64,000 bases of DNA, from assembly GCA_900547035.1 (NCBI GenBank), contig URFM01000001.1:74244-138243 (forward strand), read 5' to 3'. The notes under the pieces were generated by a model. The model had not been told where the DNA came from. It ran no database searches and saw only the letters and a program-made list of their open reading frames with translations. This stretch comes from an uncultured Clostridium sp. (lineage in GTDB: Bacteria > Bacillota > Clostridia > Lachnospirales > Lachnospiraceae). Position numbers and translations under genes: made by a program. Position 1 is the first letter of the stretch; every line of letters begins with the position of its first letter. Below are positions 33,787 to 42,867 of this stretch, one piece after another.

Positions 33787-34188
33787 CTACAGGTCGTACT
33801 CCTGAGGCGGGTTGCCGGAAAAGTCGGCGATTACGGCATGAGCATTTTTCAGATAAAACACCTCAAAGATGGGATTGGATGCCTCGCCGTACTGTCCCTT
33901 GACGATGGGATTTTGGATGCACATCTCCTTTGCGGCCATGTTGTTCTCAAAAACCGCCTCACCGTTCAGGCGAATCCAGGCGTAGGACGGACTGGAAACA
34001 GAAACCTCCACATTGGGGTTTGCCTGCATGTCCTTGTAAACGTCCTTTGTGTTGTTGGTGCAGAACCACAGTCTGCCCTCCAGCTCCCCGGCAAACATAA
34101 AGGGGCGGCACTTCGCCTTTCCGTCACGGCCAACGGTAGCCAGATACTGTACGGGATTCTCCTGCAAAAATTTTACAACTTCGTTCAT
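33787..34188 (-). CDS. Pyridoxamine 5'-phosphate oxidase family (FMN split-barrel) protein
   Basis: A 133-residue small flavin-binding split-barrel protein: EVVKFLQENPVQYLATVGRD with KAKCRPFMFAGELEGRLWFC, typical of short clostridial members that bind FMN or a related cofactor. The physiological substrate is not known and it should not be equated with true PdxH. The ATG at 34188 has AGGAGG 7 nt upstream; upstream in-frame codons are not needed. Confidence 0.87.
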   Translation of the reverse strand: MNEVVKFLQENPVQYLATVGRDGKAKCRPFMFAGELEGRLWFCTNNTKDVYKDMQANPNVEVSVSSPSYAWIRLNGEAVFENNMAAKEMCIQNPIVKGQYGEASNPIFEVFYLKNAHAVIADFSGNPPQEYDL

Positions 34189-34340
34189 GGTAAAACCTCC
34201 TGACTTCATTCTGGATTTCATTTCACTGTACCACTCGGACATAGCGCTTTTGTCTTTGTTGACTTTATTGTAGCAATGTCTTTTGAATCCGTGAAGTACG
34301 CACAATATTGTGGTATAGGCACCAGGAGGAAACTATAAAA

Positions 34341-37300
34341 CTATTCCGCAATCCGAAGCAGGCGGACAATGCAGCTTGCGCCCGGAATCTGATACTGGAT
34401 TACGCCGTTTTCCCCAACGATTGCCTCAGAAACCGTTACATTTCCTGCCGCATCCGTAATCATGACCACCAGCTGCTGGCCGGGCGTCAGACTGGTCTGC
34501 TCCATCTGCGTCTGAACGGCAGGGCCGTTGGCACCGGGAACAACCTCATAGGTTACCGCAGAACCGACCTGCACATACTGCGGAAGATTCAGACTGACTC
34601 TTCCGCTGTAGGCGGCGGCAATGTCCATGGTCCCGTTTTGGATTGCCTGTTCCGCAGCTACGACCTCCGGCGCAAAGCCCATCAGTTCTTCCGCTCCTGA
34701 TTTCTGGGAAACCTGGGTGCCGTCCTGGTAGACCACCACATTCCGGGTCACCGTTACACCTCCGACCTCAGATACGGTCTGCTGGATTACGGTTCCCTGG
34801 GTATTGGCCGCCAGGAGGGACCTGGTGGATCCGTCGGCGCCTACGGCAATCGTCGCTACCTGAGCGCTTTGTCCATCAGCCATCGAAACTGCGGGAGTCC
34901 CCGCCGCCTCCACAATCGTATTGCCGGTCACGCTTCCTGCCGCGCTCTGGGTTACCACAGAAGATACGGAGGTCTGTCCTACGGAAACTACCACCGATTC
35001 TCCTGCCGCTGCCGTGGAAATCTGATTCGATGTTGCTGCGGAGCTTCCGCTGTCGGTGGTATTGGATGCGCTGTCGGTGGAAGAGCTGATTCCGATATCT
35101 CTGTCGCTGTCGCCGCTGCTGCCGGAGACGTTGCGGTTCCACTTGGCGTAAATGGTCAGGACGCCGCTGCTATCCTTGCTGGTCAGCTGTGTAATGCGAT
35201 TGGTATAGCTGCTGTCCGTGTACCACCCGTCAAAGGTATACCCGCTCCTGGAAGGCGCGGACAGGGTAATGGACGCCTGTTCTCCCGTATACTGGGAAGG
35301 ATTTTCACTGCTGTTGACACCGTCTCCCAGCACGTATGTGATCTGATATGTAACTGCCGTTCCATATCCCAGGTTATCAAAGGTATAGTAAATGCCCTCC
35401 ACCTGCTCGGTCACATTTCTGGCCACAATTCCCTGGCCGTTCACCCAAAGATGTTCAATCCACTGGCCTGCTACCAGCTCGTCGGTGCGGTTTTCTCCAT
35501 CGGCGTCCATCAGGTAACAGGTCATTGTATTGTCCGTAAAGCAGTAGAAACGTCCTTCGCTGTTCCTGTAAACCCTGCCTTCAGCGCCAGAATAGTGCCA
35601 AACCGTCTCGCCGCTGTCCAGTTCGTGCTCAAAGAATTCATCTTCGATTGCAGTCCAGTAGCCTTCGCTGTCAAAACTTCCGTAATAGCCGCCTGTCATG
35701 CGGATTTTATCCTTGATGAGATGCCCGTCGCTGTTGACGTACCGGAAGCCGTTTCCATCCTCAATCCACTGCCGGAACTGCTGTGTGCCGTCCGCTCCAA
35801 AGTAGAGGGTTTCTCCATCTACGTCCACAAATGTTTCGGTCACCAGCTTTCCATCTGCTCCAATGTAGTAGATGCTGCCATTCCGGTTCATCAGGCCTTC
35901 GGGAGAAATCGTCCCGTTTCCATTCTCGTCAAAATCATAGTAAATGCCGCCAATCTCTACCTGACTTACATTTGCGGTCACATAGCCGTCCGCGCCTACA
36001 TAGCGGCTGCCCAGCCAGAGATTGGTCTGTTTTTCGCTTCCAAGGGTCTGATTCTCCGCTGTGTAGAGATAGCAGGCCAGTCTTTCATTTTCCGCTGTCA
36101 GGCAGTAGAATACCATCTTTTCATTTTCAGGGCCCGCAACCTTTCCTTCCTCGCCGGAATAGAAAATCACCTGGGTCCCGTCATCCAGGTCACTGTCAAA
36201 GAACTGGTTTGAGATTGCCGTCCAGTATCCCTCTCCGTCGAAGCTTCCGTAGTAGCCTCCGGCCATTTTTCCATCGTCATCTTTTATAACATAACCGGAA
36301 CCATCCACATATCGGAATCCGCCTTTGTACTCAACCCACTGATGGAATTGCTGTGAGCCGTCTGCTCCGAAATAGAGCGTTTCTCCTCCTACGTCCTTAA
36401 ACTGGTTGGTGACAGGCTTTCCGTCTGTGCCAAGATAATAGTTCTTCCCGTCTGCTCCGGTAAACATTCCTTCCTTGGAAAGGGATGAACTGCCCTCTGC
36501 ATCGAAGTCGTAGTAGACTCCGTCGATTTCCACATAGGACGCATCGGTAAGCTGGAAGCCGTCCGCGCCGATATAGCGGTCACCCAGCCAGAGATTGGTC
36601 TGCTTTTCGCTGCCCTGAGCTCCATTTTCATCAAAGAGGTAGCAGGCCTGTCTGCCGCTTTCTGATACCAGGCCGTAATACGCCGTCTGCTGGTCTGACG
36701 GTCCTGCCAGTTTGCCGCTCTCCGTACAGTAGAATGTCTTCCCATCATCTACGACAAATCCGGCTGCTCCGGCGCTCCATTTTCCATCTGCGTCAAAGCT
36801 TCCGTAGTAGCCTTTGATGATTGTATCCTCTGTATTTTTCACTACATAACCGTCATCGCCGATATAGTAGCGCTCGCCCCCGTCGTCCACCCACTGGCTG
36901 AACTGCTGGGAGCCGTCCGCTCCGAAGTAGAGGGTATTTCCGTCTACGTCTTCAAACTGATTGATAACGGGCTTTCCGTCTGTGCCGAGATAGTAGTTCT
37001 TCCCATCTGTGTCGGTGAACAGTCCTTCCGTGGAAACCGATGAGTTGCCGTTTGAATCAAAGTTATAGTAGACCCCGTCAATTTCCACATGGGTTACGTT
37101 GGTAAGCTGATAGCCGTCCGCACCGATATAGTAGTTTCCAAACCAGAGGTTGGTTTGTTTTTCGCTGCCCTGACTTCCATTCTCATCAAAGAGATAGCAA
37201 GCCTGTCTGCCGCTCTCTGATACCAGGCCGTAGTACGCCGTCTGCTGGTCTGACGGTCCTGACAGTTTGCCGCTCTCTGTGCAGTAGAATGTCTTCCCAT

Positions 37301-39581
37301 CATCCGCGACAAATCCGGCTGCGCCAGCGCTCCATTTTCCTTCTGCGTCAAAGCTTCCGTAGTAGCCCTTGATGATTGTATCCTCTGTATTTTTCACTAC
37401 ATAACCGTCATCGCCGATATAGTAGCGCTCGCCCTCATCTTCCACCCATTGGCTGAACTGCTGGGAGCCATCTGCTCCAAAGTAGAGGGTATTTCCATCT
37501 TCGTCATCCGCAAACTGATTGGTGACAAATGTTCCGTCTTCACCAACGCAGTACTTCTTGCCGTTCTCTTCTACAATGCTTCCCTCCGCGTATCTGCTGA
37601 TGCCTTCTGCGTCAAAGTTATAATAGACATCTCCGATTTTAACTGCGGTCTGGTCAGTAATCAGATAACCGTCTTCGTCCAGATACAGGTCCTTAATCCA
37701 GATGCCTCCCTCCGGTCTATCGTCCAGAAGTGTATTATCCTCTCCGCTCATCAGATAGCAGGCCGTCTTGCCGTCTTCATCCACAAAATGGTAAAACGTC
37801 ATCTCCTGCTCTTTTGTTGCATCTTCTGTCTCATCATAGGGACCTGCCACGTCTCCCTCTTCGTCGGAATAAAGGGTTACTGTACCGCCTTCATCCAGCT
37901 CTTCCGTAAAGAAACCCTTCACCGGAGTCCAGTAGCCTTCTGCATCAAATTCTCCGTATGCACCGCCGGCTCTTCTGGTATCTCCCGTCACCATATGCCC
38001 GTTGCTGTCTACGTAGCGCCACTTGCCCGTAGTTTCTTCAATCCACTGGCGTTTCTGCATGGCTCCATCTTTGCCGAAGTAGTAGGTTTCGTCTTCGATT
38101 TCAACGAATTCATCCTTGACGATTTCTCCGTTTTCGTCCACATAGTAAATAATTTCGCCCTCATCCAGAATCGGCTGGCTCGTTATCAGTGAAGCATTTC
38201 CGGTAGCGAACGTTCCACCATACTCATCTGTATCTTCTTCAAAAGAGCCGAAGGAATAGAAATAGTCGCCAATCTGAACCTGTTCCACATCCACCAGAAG
38301 GTTCCCGTCTTCATCGATGTAGAAATCTTTCACATCATCATCCAACCAGCCGATACCCTGGGGCTCTGTTCCCACAGTACCGTTCTCACCCCGTACATAC
38401 TCGTAGCACTTCTTTCCGTCCGCCTCTTCTTTCAGGCAGTAAAACGTACTCTTATCTGGTCCTGCCAGTTTTCCATCCTTGCCAGAATAAAGCCAGAGTC
38501 CCCAACTATCATCGTAGAAAAGGACATTTTCAATCGCCGTCCAGTAGCCTTTTTCATCAAACTTGCCATAATAGTCCTGGGCTCGCTGTATCTCATCAAT
38601 CCGTAGATAACCTTTCCCATTAACATACCGCTTGCCGCCGTCAATCCATTTGTCCTTAAGCATTGTCCCGCTCTCATCGACGTAAATAATATGGTCCCCG
38701 TCAATCTGAATATAGGCCTTAGTAACCTTGGTCTTGGTTTCTGCATCTGTGTAGTAGTACTCGCCATCTTCTTCATAATATTCCGACTCCGTCAGATACC
38801 AATTCTCCTCCGCCTCTGCCTGAACCTCCAGCAGTACATTCGCCTGGACTGCCTCCTGGACCTGAGGCTGCCCCGGCGTCTGACTTCCGGAACTTCCGGA
38901 AGCTCCGGAGCCTGAGCTATGTCCCGTATCTCCCTGTGAGGAATCCTCATCGTTCACCGGGTCATCTGCGTCATCCTCCCCGGAATCACCCTCATTTTCT
39001 GAATCCTCTGTGCACTCTTCCGGGTCATCTGTTCCTTCAGAGGTATCTGTCTCATCCTGCCCGTCTGTCTCTCCGTCCCCCTCTGACTCTTCATTCTTTT
39101 CCGAATCTTCTGTATTCCCGGGGCCCTTCTTGTCAGAATCAGAGCCTTCCTGCCCGGAATCAGATTCATCCTGATCCGTGTCCTCCTCTTCCTGCTGTCC
39201 CGGCTCCCCGTCTGACTCATCCGACTCGTCTTCTTTGTCCTCCTGGCCGGCCTCTCCGTTTTCCTGTTCAGAATCGGAGTCCTCCGTTCCTTCGGTATTC
39301 CCATCAGAATCGCCCTCGTCCGAACCGCCGCCTTCGGAATCCTCATTCCCAGAGCCTTCGTCTTCGGAACCTTCATCTTCGGAGCCGCTATCCTCAGAAT
39401 TCTCAGAACCTTCTGTTTCATCTGAGTTTTCAGAATTTCCGGAAGCTTCCGTCTCCTGCCCGTAGGAAGTGAGCAGCCCTGCTCCGCAGCTTCCTGCCTC
39501 CATGCTGCAGGTCAGCATAAAGACCGAGGCTAAGGCAATCGCCCGGCGCACCTTCCCTTTTACCAATCCTACTCTCCTCAT
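34341..39581 (-). CDS. Giant secreted protein: acidic linker, six cell-wall-binding repeat modules, InlB-type repeat
   Basis: A 1,746-residue exported protein. The N-terminus is a basic, hydrophobic signal peptide (about residues 1-33). Residues about 45-225 are an extremely acidic Ser/Glu/Asp/Gly linker. From about 290 to 1410 come six modules of about 185 residues with glucan/choline-binding-type repeats: aromatic-glycine units such as RYYIGDDGYVVKN, TLYFGADGSQQF and YYNFDSNG. A Listeria-Bacteroides (InlB B) repeat follows at about 1412-1481 (APSRSGYTFDGWYTDSSY, IYAKWNRN), then a Ser/Thr/Val-rich C-terminal domain of about 265 residues. There is no LPXTG or catalytic domain, so it is probably a surface adhesin or scaffold held by its repeats. 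AGGAGG lies 6 nt before the ATG. It follows a small gene by 12 nt. Confidence 0.9.
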   Translation of the reverse strand: MRRVGLVKGKVRRAIALASVFMLTCSMEAGSCGAGLLTSYGQETEASGNSENSDETEGSENSEDSGSEDEGSEDEGSGNEDSEGGGSDEGDSDGNTEGTEDSDSEQENGEAGQEDKEDESDESDGEPGQQEEEDTDQDESDSGQEGSDSDKKGPGNTEDSEKNEESEGDGETDGQDETDTSEGTDDPEECTEDSENEGDSGEDDADDPVNDEDSSQGDTGHSSGSGASGSSGSQTPGQPQVQEAVQANVLLEVQAEAEENWYLTESEYYEEDGEYYYTDAETKTKVTKAYIQIDGDHIIYVDESGTMLKDKWIDGGKRYVNGKGYLRIDEIQRAQDYYGKFDEKGYWTAIENVLFYDDSWGLWLYSGKDGKLAGPDKSTFYCLKEEADGKKCYEYVRGENGTVGTEPQGIGWLDDDVKDFYIDEDGNLLVDVEQVQIGDYFYSFGSFEEDTDEYGGTFATGNASLITSQPILDEGEIIYYVDENGEIVKDEFVEIEDETYYFGKDGAMQKRQWIEETTGKWRYVDSNGHMVTGDTRRAGGAYGEFDAEGYWTPVKGFFTEELDEGGTVTLYSDEEGDVAGPYDETEDATKEQEMTFYHFVDEDGKTACYLMSGEDNTLLDDRPEGGIWIKDLYLDEDGYLITDQTAVKIGDVYYNFDAEGISRYAEGSIVEENGKKYCVGEDGTFVTNQFADDEDGNTLYFGADGSQQFSQWVEDEGERYYIGDDGYVVKNTEDTIIKGYYGSFDAEGKWSAGAAGFVADDGKTFYCTESGKLSGPSDQQTAYYGLVSESGRQACYLFDENGSQGSEKQTNLWFGNYYIGADGYQLTNVTHVEIDGVYYNFDSNGNSSVSTEGLFTDTDGKNYYLGTDGKPVINQFEDVDGNTLYFGADGSQQFSQWVDDGGERYYIGDDGYVVKNTEDTIIKGYYGSFDADGKWSAGAAGFVVDDGKTFYCTESGKLAGPSDQQTAYYGLVSESGRQACYLFDENGAQGSEKQTNLWLGDRYIGADGFQLTDASYVEIDGVYYDFDAEGSSSLSKEGMFTGADGKNYYLGTDGKPVTNQFKDVGGETLYFGADGSQQFHQWVEYKGGFRYVDGSGYVIKDDDGKMAGGYYGSFDGEGYWTAISNQFFDSDLDDGTQVIFYSGEEGKVAGPENEKMVFYCLTAENERLACYLYTAENQTLGSEKQTNLWLGSRYVGADGYVTANVSQVEIGGIYYDFDENGNGTISPEGLMNRNGSIYYIGADGKLVTETFVDVDGETLYFGADGTQQFRQWIEDGNGFRYVNSDGHLIKDKIRMTGGYYGSFDSEGYWTAIEDEFFEHELDSGETVWHYSGAEGRVYRNSEGRFYCFTDNTMTCYLMDADGENRTDELVAGQWIEHLWVNGQGIVARNVTEQVEGIYYTFDNLGYGTAVTYQITYVLGDGVNSSENPSQYTGEQASITLSAPSRSGYTFDGWYTDSSYTNRITQLTSKDSSGVLTIYAKWNRNVSGSSGDSDRDIGISSSTDSASNTTDSGSSAATSNQISTAAAGESVVVSVGQTSVSSVVTQSAAGSVTGNTIVEAAGTPAVSMADGQSAQVATIAVGADGSTRSLLAANTQGTVIQQTVSEVGGVTVTRNVVVYQDGTQVSQKSGAEELMGFAPEVVAAEQAIQNGTMDIAAAYSGRVSLNLPQYVQVGSAVTYEVVPGANGPAVQTQMEQTSLTPGQQLVVMITDAAGNVTVSEAIVGENGVIQYQIPGASCIVRLLRIAE
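35348..38717 (-). repeat. Six tandem modules of about 555 bp within the giant surface protein
   Basis: Each module encodes a Y-G-x-F-D-x-x-G-Y/K-W block (YGKFDEKGYW, YGEFDAEGYW, YGSFDAEGKW, YGSFDADGKW, YGSFDGEGYW, YGSFDSEGYW), a calcium- or sugar-binding-like aromatic region and the TLYFGADGSQQF unit. The third and fourth modules (around 37345 and 36790) are offset by exactly 555 bp and nearly identical, which indicates recent duplication. Confidence 0.85.
38897..39455 (-). repeat. Low-complexity acidic linker coding region
   Basis: About 185 codons made almost only of Ser, Glu, Asp, Gly, Asn and Gln with few hydrophobic residues. Such linkers keep surface domains extended from the wall; the codon-level repetition may allow length variation. 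Confidence 0.8.
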
Positions 39582-39593
39582 ACACAACCTCCT

Positions 39594-39941
39594 TTAAAGT
39601 TTTCCTATGCTTTTCTTCTGTTTTTTGGTACCCAGCCTTAAATATCCTTCAAGCAGCCTTCGTTTCCTCCGGCTGGATTCCTGCAAATAATCCTGGTATA
39701 TTTCCTGGTAGGAGCGGTCATCAATTACTTTCTTATTTTTGGAAAAATGAAAATGATAAATCAGATATGCTTTTTCGTCTCCCTGTATAAGCGCGGCCTT
39801 CAAAAAAGACCTGGCCCGGTTTTTATCTTGAAAATGTCCCCGCCTCAGAAAGAATATTCCTAAATTCCGATAAACTCTTGCTTCATTCAGCCCTCTGTCA
39901 AAGCTTTGCCTTTCTTTCCATACTCCCAACCTGCGAATCAT
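39594..39941 (-). CDS. Small basic helical protein upstream of the giant surface protein
   Basis: A 115-residue basic protein with no signal peptide. The first part (ARVYRNLGIFFLRRGHF, then SFLKAALIQGDEKAYLIYHF) has an alternating helical pattern like TPR/Sel1 repeats; the end is very basic (SSRRKRRLLEGYLRLGTKKQ). It has its own promoter and a GAGGTAGAGG ribosome binding site and ends 12 nt before the giant protein, so it belongs to the same operon. It could regulate or assist expression or export. Not recognised as a named family. Confidence 0.65.
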   Translation of the reverse strand: MIRRLGVWKERQSFDRGLNEARVYRNLGIFFLRRGHFQDKNRARSFLKAALIQGDEKAYLIYHFHFSKNKKVIDDRSYQEIYQDYLQESSRRKRRLLEGYLRLGTKKQKKSIGKL

Positions 39942-39963
39942 CCTCTACCTCAACTTTATATTA

Positions 39964-39992
39964 AATATAGCGCAATTTTCTTTTTGTTGCAA
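39964..39992 (-). promoter_or_regulatory. SigA-type promoter for the giant-protein operon
   Basis: TTGCAA (39987-39992) and TATATT (39964-39969), 17-bp spacer, on the minus strand, about 25 nt before the small basic protein. A divergent XRE gene starts about 95 bp away, so the region may be shared for regulation. Confidence 0.65.
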
Positions 39993-40086
39993 CGAATAAT
40001 CGCTATTTTTTATAACGTTCATTCGTCATCTGGCTTTTTTACTGCTTTCATTTATAATGGAATAGACAGAGAGAGGAGACTATTTC

Positions 40087-40407
40087 ATGACCGAATTTGA
40101 TTTATTTGCTCGTATCCGCCAACTATGTTTGGAACGTAACTGGTCCTACTACCAACTTTCCAAGGCTTCCGGGCTTACATATTCTACTATAAGTACTTTG
40201 TTGAACAGGCAAACTCTCCCGTCCTTAACCACCCTCAATAAAATCTGCCACGGTTTCGGGATATCCTTGGCCGATTTCTTTTCTACCGATGCTGATTCTT
40301 CTATGAGCGCGGAAGAAATCCAATGTCTGGCACTTTTTTCTTCCCTTTCTCCGGAAGACCAGCAGCTTGCCCTCGCTTATATGAAAGGACTGACAAAATC
40401 CCTGTAG
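40087..40407 (+). CDS. XRE-family helix-turn-helix regulator
   Basis: A 106-residue regulator with an HTH_3 domain: NWSYYQLSKASGLTYSTIST as the helix-turn-helix, then NRQTLPSLTTLNKICHGFGI, and a short helical C-terminal part (CLALFSSLSPEDQQLALAYM). It is divergent from the giant-surface-protein operon, which suggests but does not prove that it controls it. A -10 TATAAT at 40053-40058 is good but its -35 is poor. Confidence 0.88.
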   Translation: MTEFDLFARIRQLCLERNWSYYQLSKASGLTYSTISTLLNRQTLPSLTTLNKICHGFGISLADFFSTDADSSMSAEEIQCLALFSSLSPEDQQLALAYMKGLTKSL

Positions 40408-40414
40408 TATAATC

Positions 40415-40466
40415 AAAAGGGCTGCCCCGCCAAAGCTTCACACTTGCTTTGGCAGGCAGCCCTTTT
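40415..40466. terminator. Bidirectional terminator between XRE gene and purA
   Basis: A long stem (AAAAGGGCTGCC and GCCAAAGC with matching right arms) between convergent genes, with A/T-rich flanks on both sides. It can terminate both transcripts. Confidence 0.85.
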
Positions 40467-40489
40467 GCTGCTTCATATTCTTCTTTTTT

Positions 40490-41773
40490 CTATTTTACAT
40501 CGCGGACGATAATGTCATCTCTTCCCGGTCCGTTGGATACCATGGTAATGGGAACCTGAATTTCCTTTTCAACGAATTCAATGTAACGGCGGCAGTTCTC
40601 CGGAAGATCTTCGTACTTCTTGATTCCACGGATATCACACTTCCATCCGGGCATCTTCTCGTAAACCGGCTTTGCCTTATTTAACTTCACCGTAGTGGGG
40701 AAGTCCTTCGTCACCTTGCCGTCAATCTCATAACCCACGCAGACAGTCAGCTCGTCCAGATATCCCAGCACATCCAAAACGGTAAAGGCAACCTCTGTTG
40801 CGCCCTGAATTCTGCAGCCATACCGGGTGGCCACTGCATCAAACCAGCCCACTCTTCTGGGACGTCCGGTAGTGGCGCCGTACTCGCCGCCGTCTCCGCC
40901 TCTGCGGCGCAGTTCCTCTGCCTCATCGCCAAAGATCTCGCTGACAAAGTCTCCCGCTCCTACCGCACTGGAGTAAGCTTTAACTACTGTGGTAATCTTC
41001 TTGATTTCATAGGGCGGAATTCCCGCTCCGATGGCACCGTATGCAGCCAATGTGGAGGAAGATGTTACCATGGGATAAATTCCATGATCCGGGTCTTTCA
41101 GAGAACCCAGCTGTCCCTCCAAAAGAATCTTCTTTCCTTCCTTATTGGCATTGTACAGGTAGGCAGAAGTATCACACACGTAGGGATCTACCATCTGACG
41201 GTACTCCAGAAGTTCCTGATACAGTTCTTCCGGATTCAGAAGAGGCTTGTGGTACAGATGCTCCAAAAGAACATTCTTCTGCTGGCATACACGCTCCACT
41301 TTTTCCTTTAACAGCTCCTCATCATAAAGCTCGCTGACCTGGAAGCCGATCTTGGCATATTTATCAGAGTAGAACGGTGCGATGCCTGATTTGGTGGAAC
41401 CGAAGGACTTTCCGCCCAGACGCTCCTCCTCGTACTGGTCAAAAAGAATGTGGTAGGGCATCAGAATCTGGGCCCGGTCGGAAACCAGAATTTTGGGCTT
41501 GGGAACGCCCCGGTCCACCAGGGACTGAATCTCCTTTACCAGGTAAGGGATGTTTAAGGCAACTCCGTTCCCGATCACACTGGTAGTGTGCTGATAGAAC
41601 ACGCCGGAGGGCAGCAGGTGAAGGGCAAATTTCCCGTAATTATTGATAATGGTATGTCCGGCATTGCTTCCGCCCTGGAACCGCACGATAATATCGGATT
41701 CCTTGGCAAGCATATCCGTGATCTTACCCTTTCCCTCGTCTCCCCAGTTTGCTCCAACGATTGCTTGAACCAT
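40490..41773 (-). CDS. purA: Adenylosuccinate synthetase
   Basis: PurA joins IMP and aspartate with GTP in the first step from IMP to AMP. The 427-residue enzyme has the N-terminal catalytic motif GANWGDEGKGKI (residues 8-19) and QGGSNAGHTI, and the later TTGRPRRVGWFD segment. The ATG at 41773 is chosen over an in-frame upstream frame; AGGAGG lies about 11 nt before it. purB, which completes AMP synthesis, is in the pur group 3 kb away. Confidence 0.96.
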   Translation of the reverse strand: MVQAIVGANWGDEGKGKITDMLAKESDIIVRFQGGSNAGHTIINNYGKFALHLLPSGVFYQHTTSVIGNGVALNIPYLVKEIQSLVDRGVPKPKILVSDRAQILMPYHILFDQYEEERLGGKSFGSTKSGIAPFYSDKYAKIGFQVSELYDEELLKEKVERVCQQKNVLLEHLYHKPLLNPEELYQELLEYRQMVDPYVCDTSAYLYNANKEGKKILLEGQLGSLKDPDHGIYPMVTSSSTLAAYGAIGAGIPPYEIKKITTVVKAYSSAVGAGDFVSEIFGDEAEELRRRGGDGGEYGATTGRPRRVGWFDAVATRYGCRIQGATEVAFTVLDVLGYLDELTVCVGYEIDGKVTKDFPTTVKLNKAKPVYEKMPGWKCDIRGIKKYEDLPENCRRYIEFVEKEIQVPITMVSNGPGRDDIIVRDVK

Positions 41774-41964
41774 AACTTCAAATTCCTCCTTTGGGCAGCG
41801 CCCGTAATTGCTCAGTGGCATTTTCCGGAAAGCAGCCGTCCATGGCCACATTCCTTTCTTACTTTACTACATCATCCGTCATAAGTAAAGACAATATTTA
41901 TTATGTTTGCTATAATGTATAATTATATCATGACAATTCAGGCGGCAGACAGGCCGAAGCAAAA

Positions 41965-42867
41965 TCAGGCGTCCGCCTTTTCCTCTCCCATCACCATCTC
42001 CAGCAGGCTCCTGCCTGCCAGGGAAATTACCGCCTTCTCCGCAGTAACAACGCAAATCTGCCGCTTCGGCATCGGATGATCAAAATTCAGTTCAAATACC
42101 TCTCCCCGTTCCAGGGCTTCCCGGGCAAATCCTTCCACCACACATCCAACTCCCATATTCCTCTTGGCAAACTGCACCACCATATCACTGATCGCCAGCT
42201 CAAACTCCGGTTTCACCTGGATGCCCTGCTGCCGCAAAAACTGGTCCATAAATGAACGGGTGCTGGTATTGGACTCCAGAAAAATACAGGGTACCTTTCT
42301 GAGAACAGAATAATCCAGCTTTCTGCCTTTTAAATACTCAAAGCGGGTCCCCGCGATGAACACATTCCGAATCTCCTTTACAGGAACGCTTTGAATCTCT
42401 CCCTGGCTCCGGAATGGTGTGCTGACCACACCAAAATCAATCTTTCCCCGCCTCAAACTGTCGATGGTTTCCGGGGTGGGCGCATTGGTTACATTCACCT
42501 TGATTCCCGGGTACTGCTGATGAAACTTCTCCAAAAAGGGCAAAAGAAAAAACTGCAGGGTCATATCACTGGCGCCGATGCGTACCTCCCCGGTATCCTT
42601 ATCGCGCATCTGCTCCACCATCCGTTCTCCCTCCATCAGGCTCTCCACTCCGGCTCTCACATACCGGTAAAGGACTTCGCCCTCCCTGGTCAGCTGTACG
42701 CCCCGGGAGGTTCTGGAAAACAGCTTCACCCCCATTTCCCCCTCCAGCTGCCGGAGGGCCTGGCTGACCGCAGGCTGGGAGATACACAATTCCCTGGCGG
42801 CCCCTGTGAGACTGCCCTGCTGGCTGACGTAGTAAAATACTTTGTAGTATTCGTAGCTAATATTCAT
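41965..42867 (-). CDS. LysR-family transcriptional regulator
   Basis: A 300-residue LysR regulator: N-terminal winged HTH (AARELCISQPAVSQALRQLE) and a substrate-binding C-terminal domain (VRIGASDMTLQFFLLPFLEK, GKIDFGVVSTPF). Its start overlaps the upstream methyltransferase stop (ATGA), which is unusual for LysR genes and means it is probably co-transcribed rather than divergent from a target. The inducer is unknown. Confidence 0.9.
   Translation of the reverse strand: MNISYEYYKVFYYVSQQGSLTGAARELCISQPAVSQALRQLEGEMGVKLFSRTSRGVQLTREGEVLYRYVRAGVESLMEGERMVEQMRDKDTGEVRIGASDMTLQFFLLPFLEKFHQQYPGIKVNVTNAPTPETIDSLRRGKIDFGVVSTPFRSQGEIQSVPVKEIRNVFIAGTRFEYLKGRKLDYSVLRKVPCIFLESNTSTRSFMDQFLRQQGIQVKPEFELAISDMVVQFAKRNMGVGCVVEGFAREALERGEVFELNFDHPMPKRQICVVTAEKAVISLAGRSLLEMVMGEEKADA

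Noticed and set aside
34869-36212. Long plus-strand open frame of 447 codons
   Set aside because: It lies wholly antisense to the repeat modules of the giant protein and mirrors their codon periodicity; no ribosome binding site or protein similarity.
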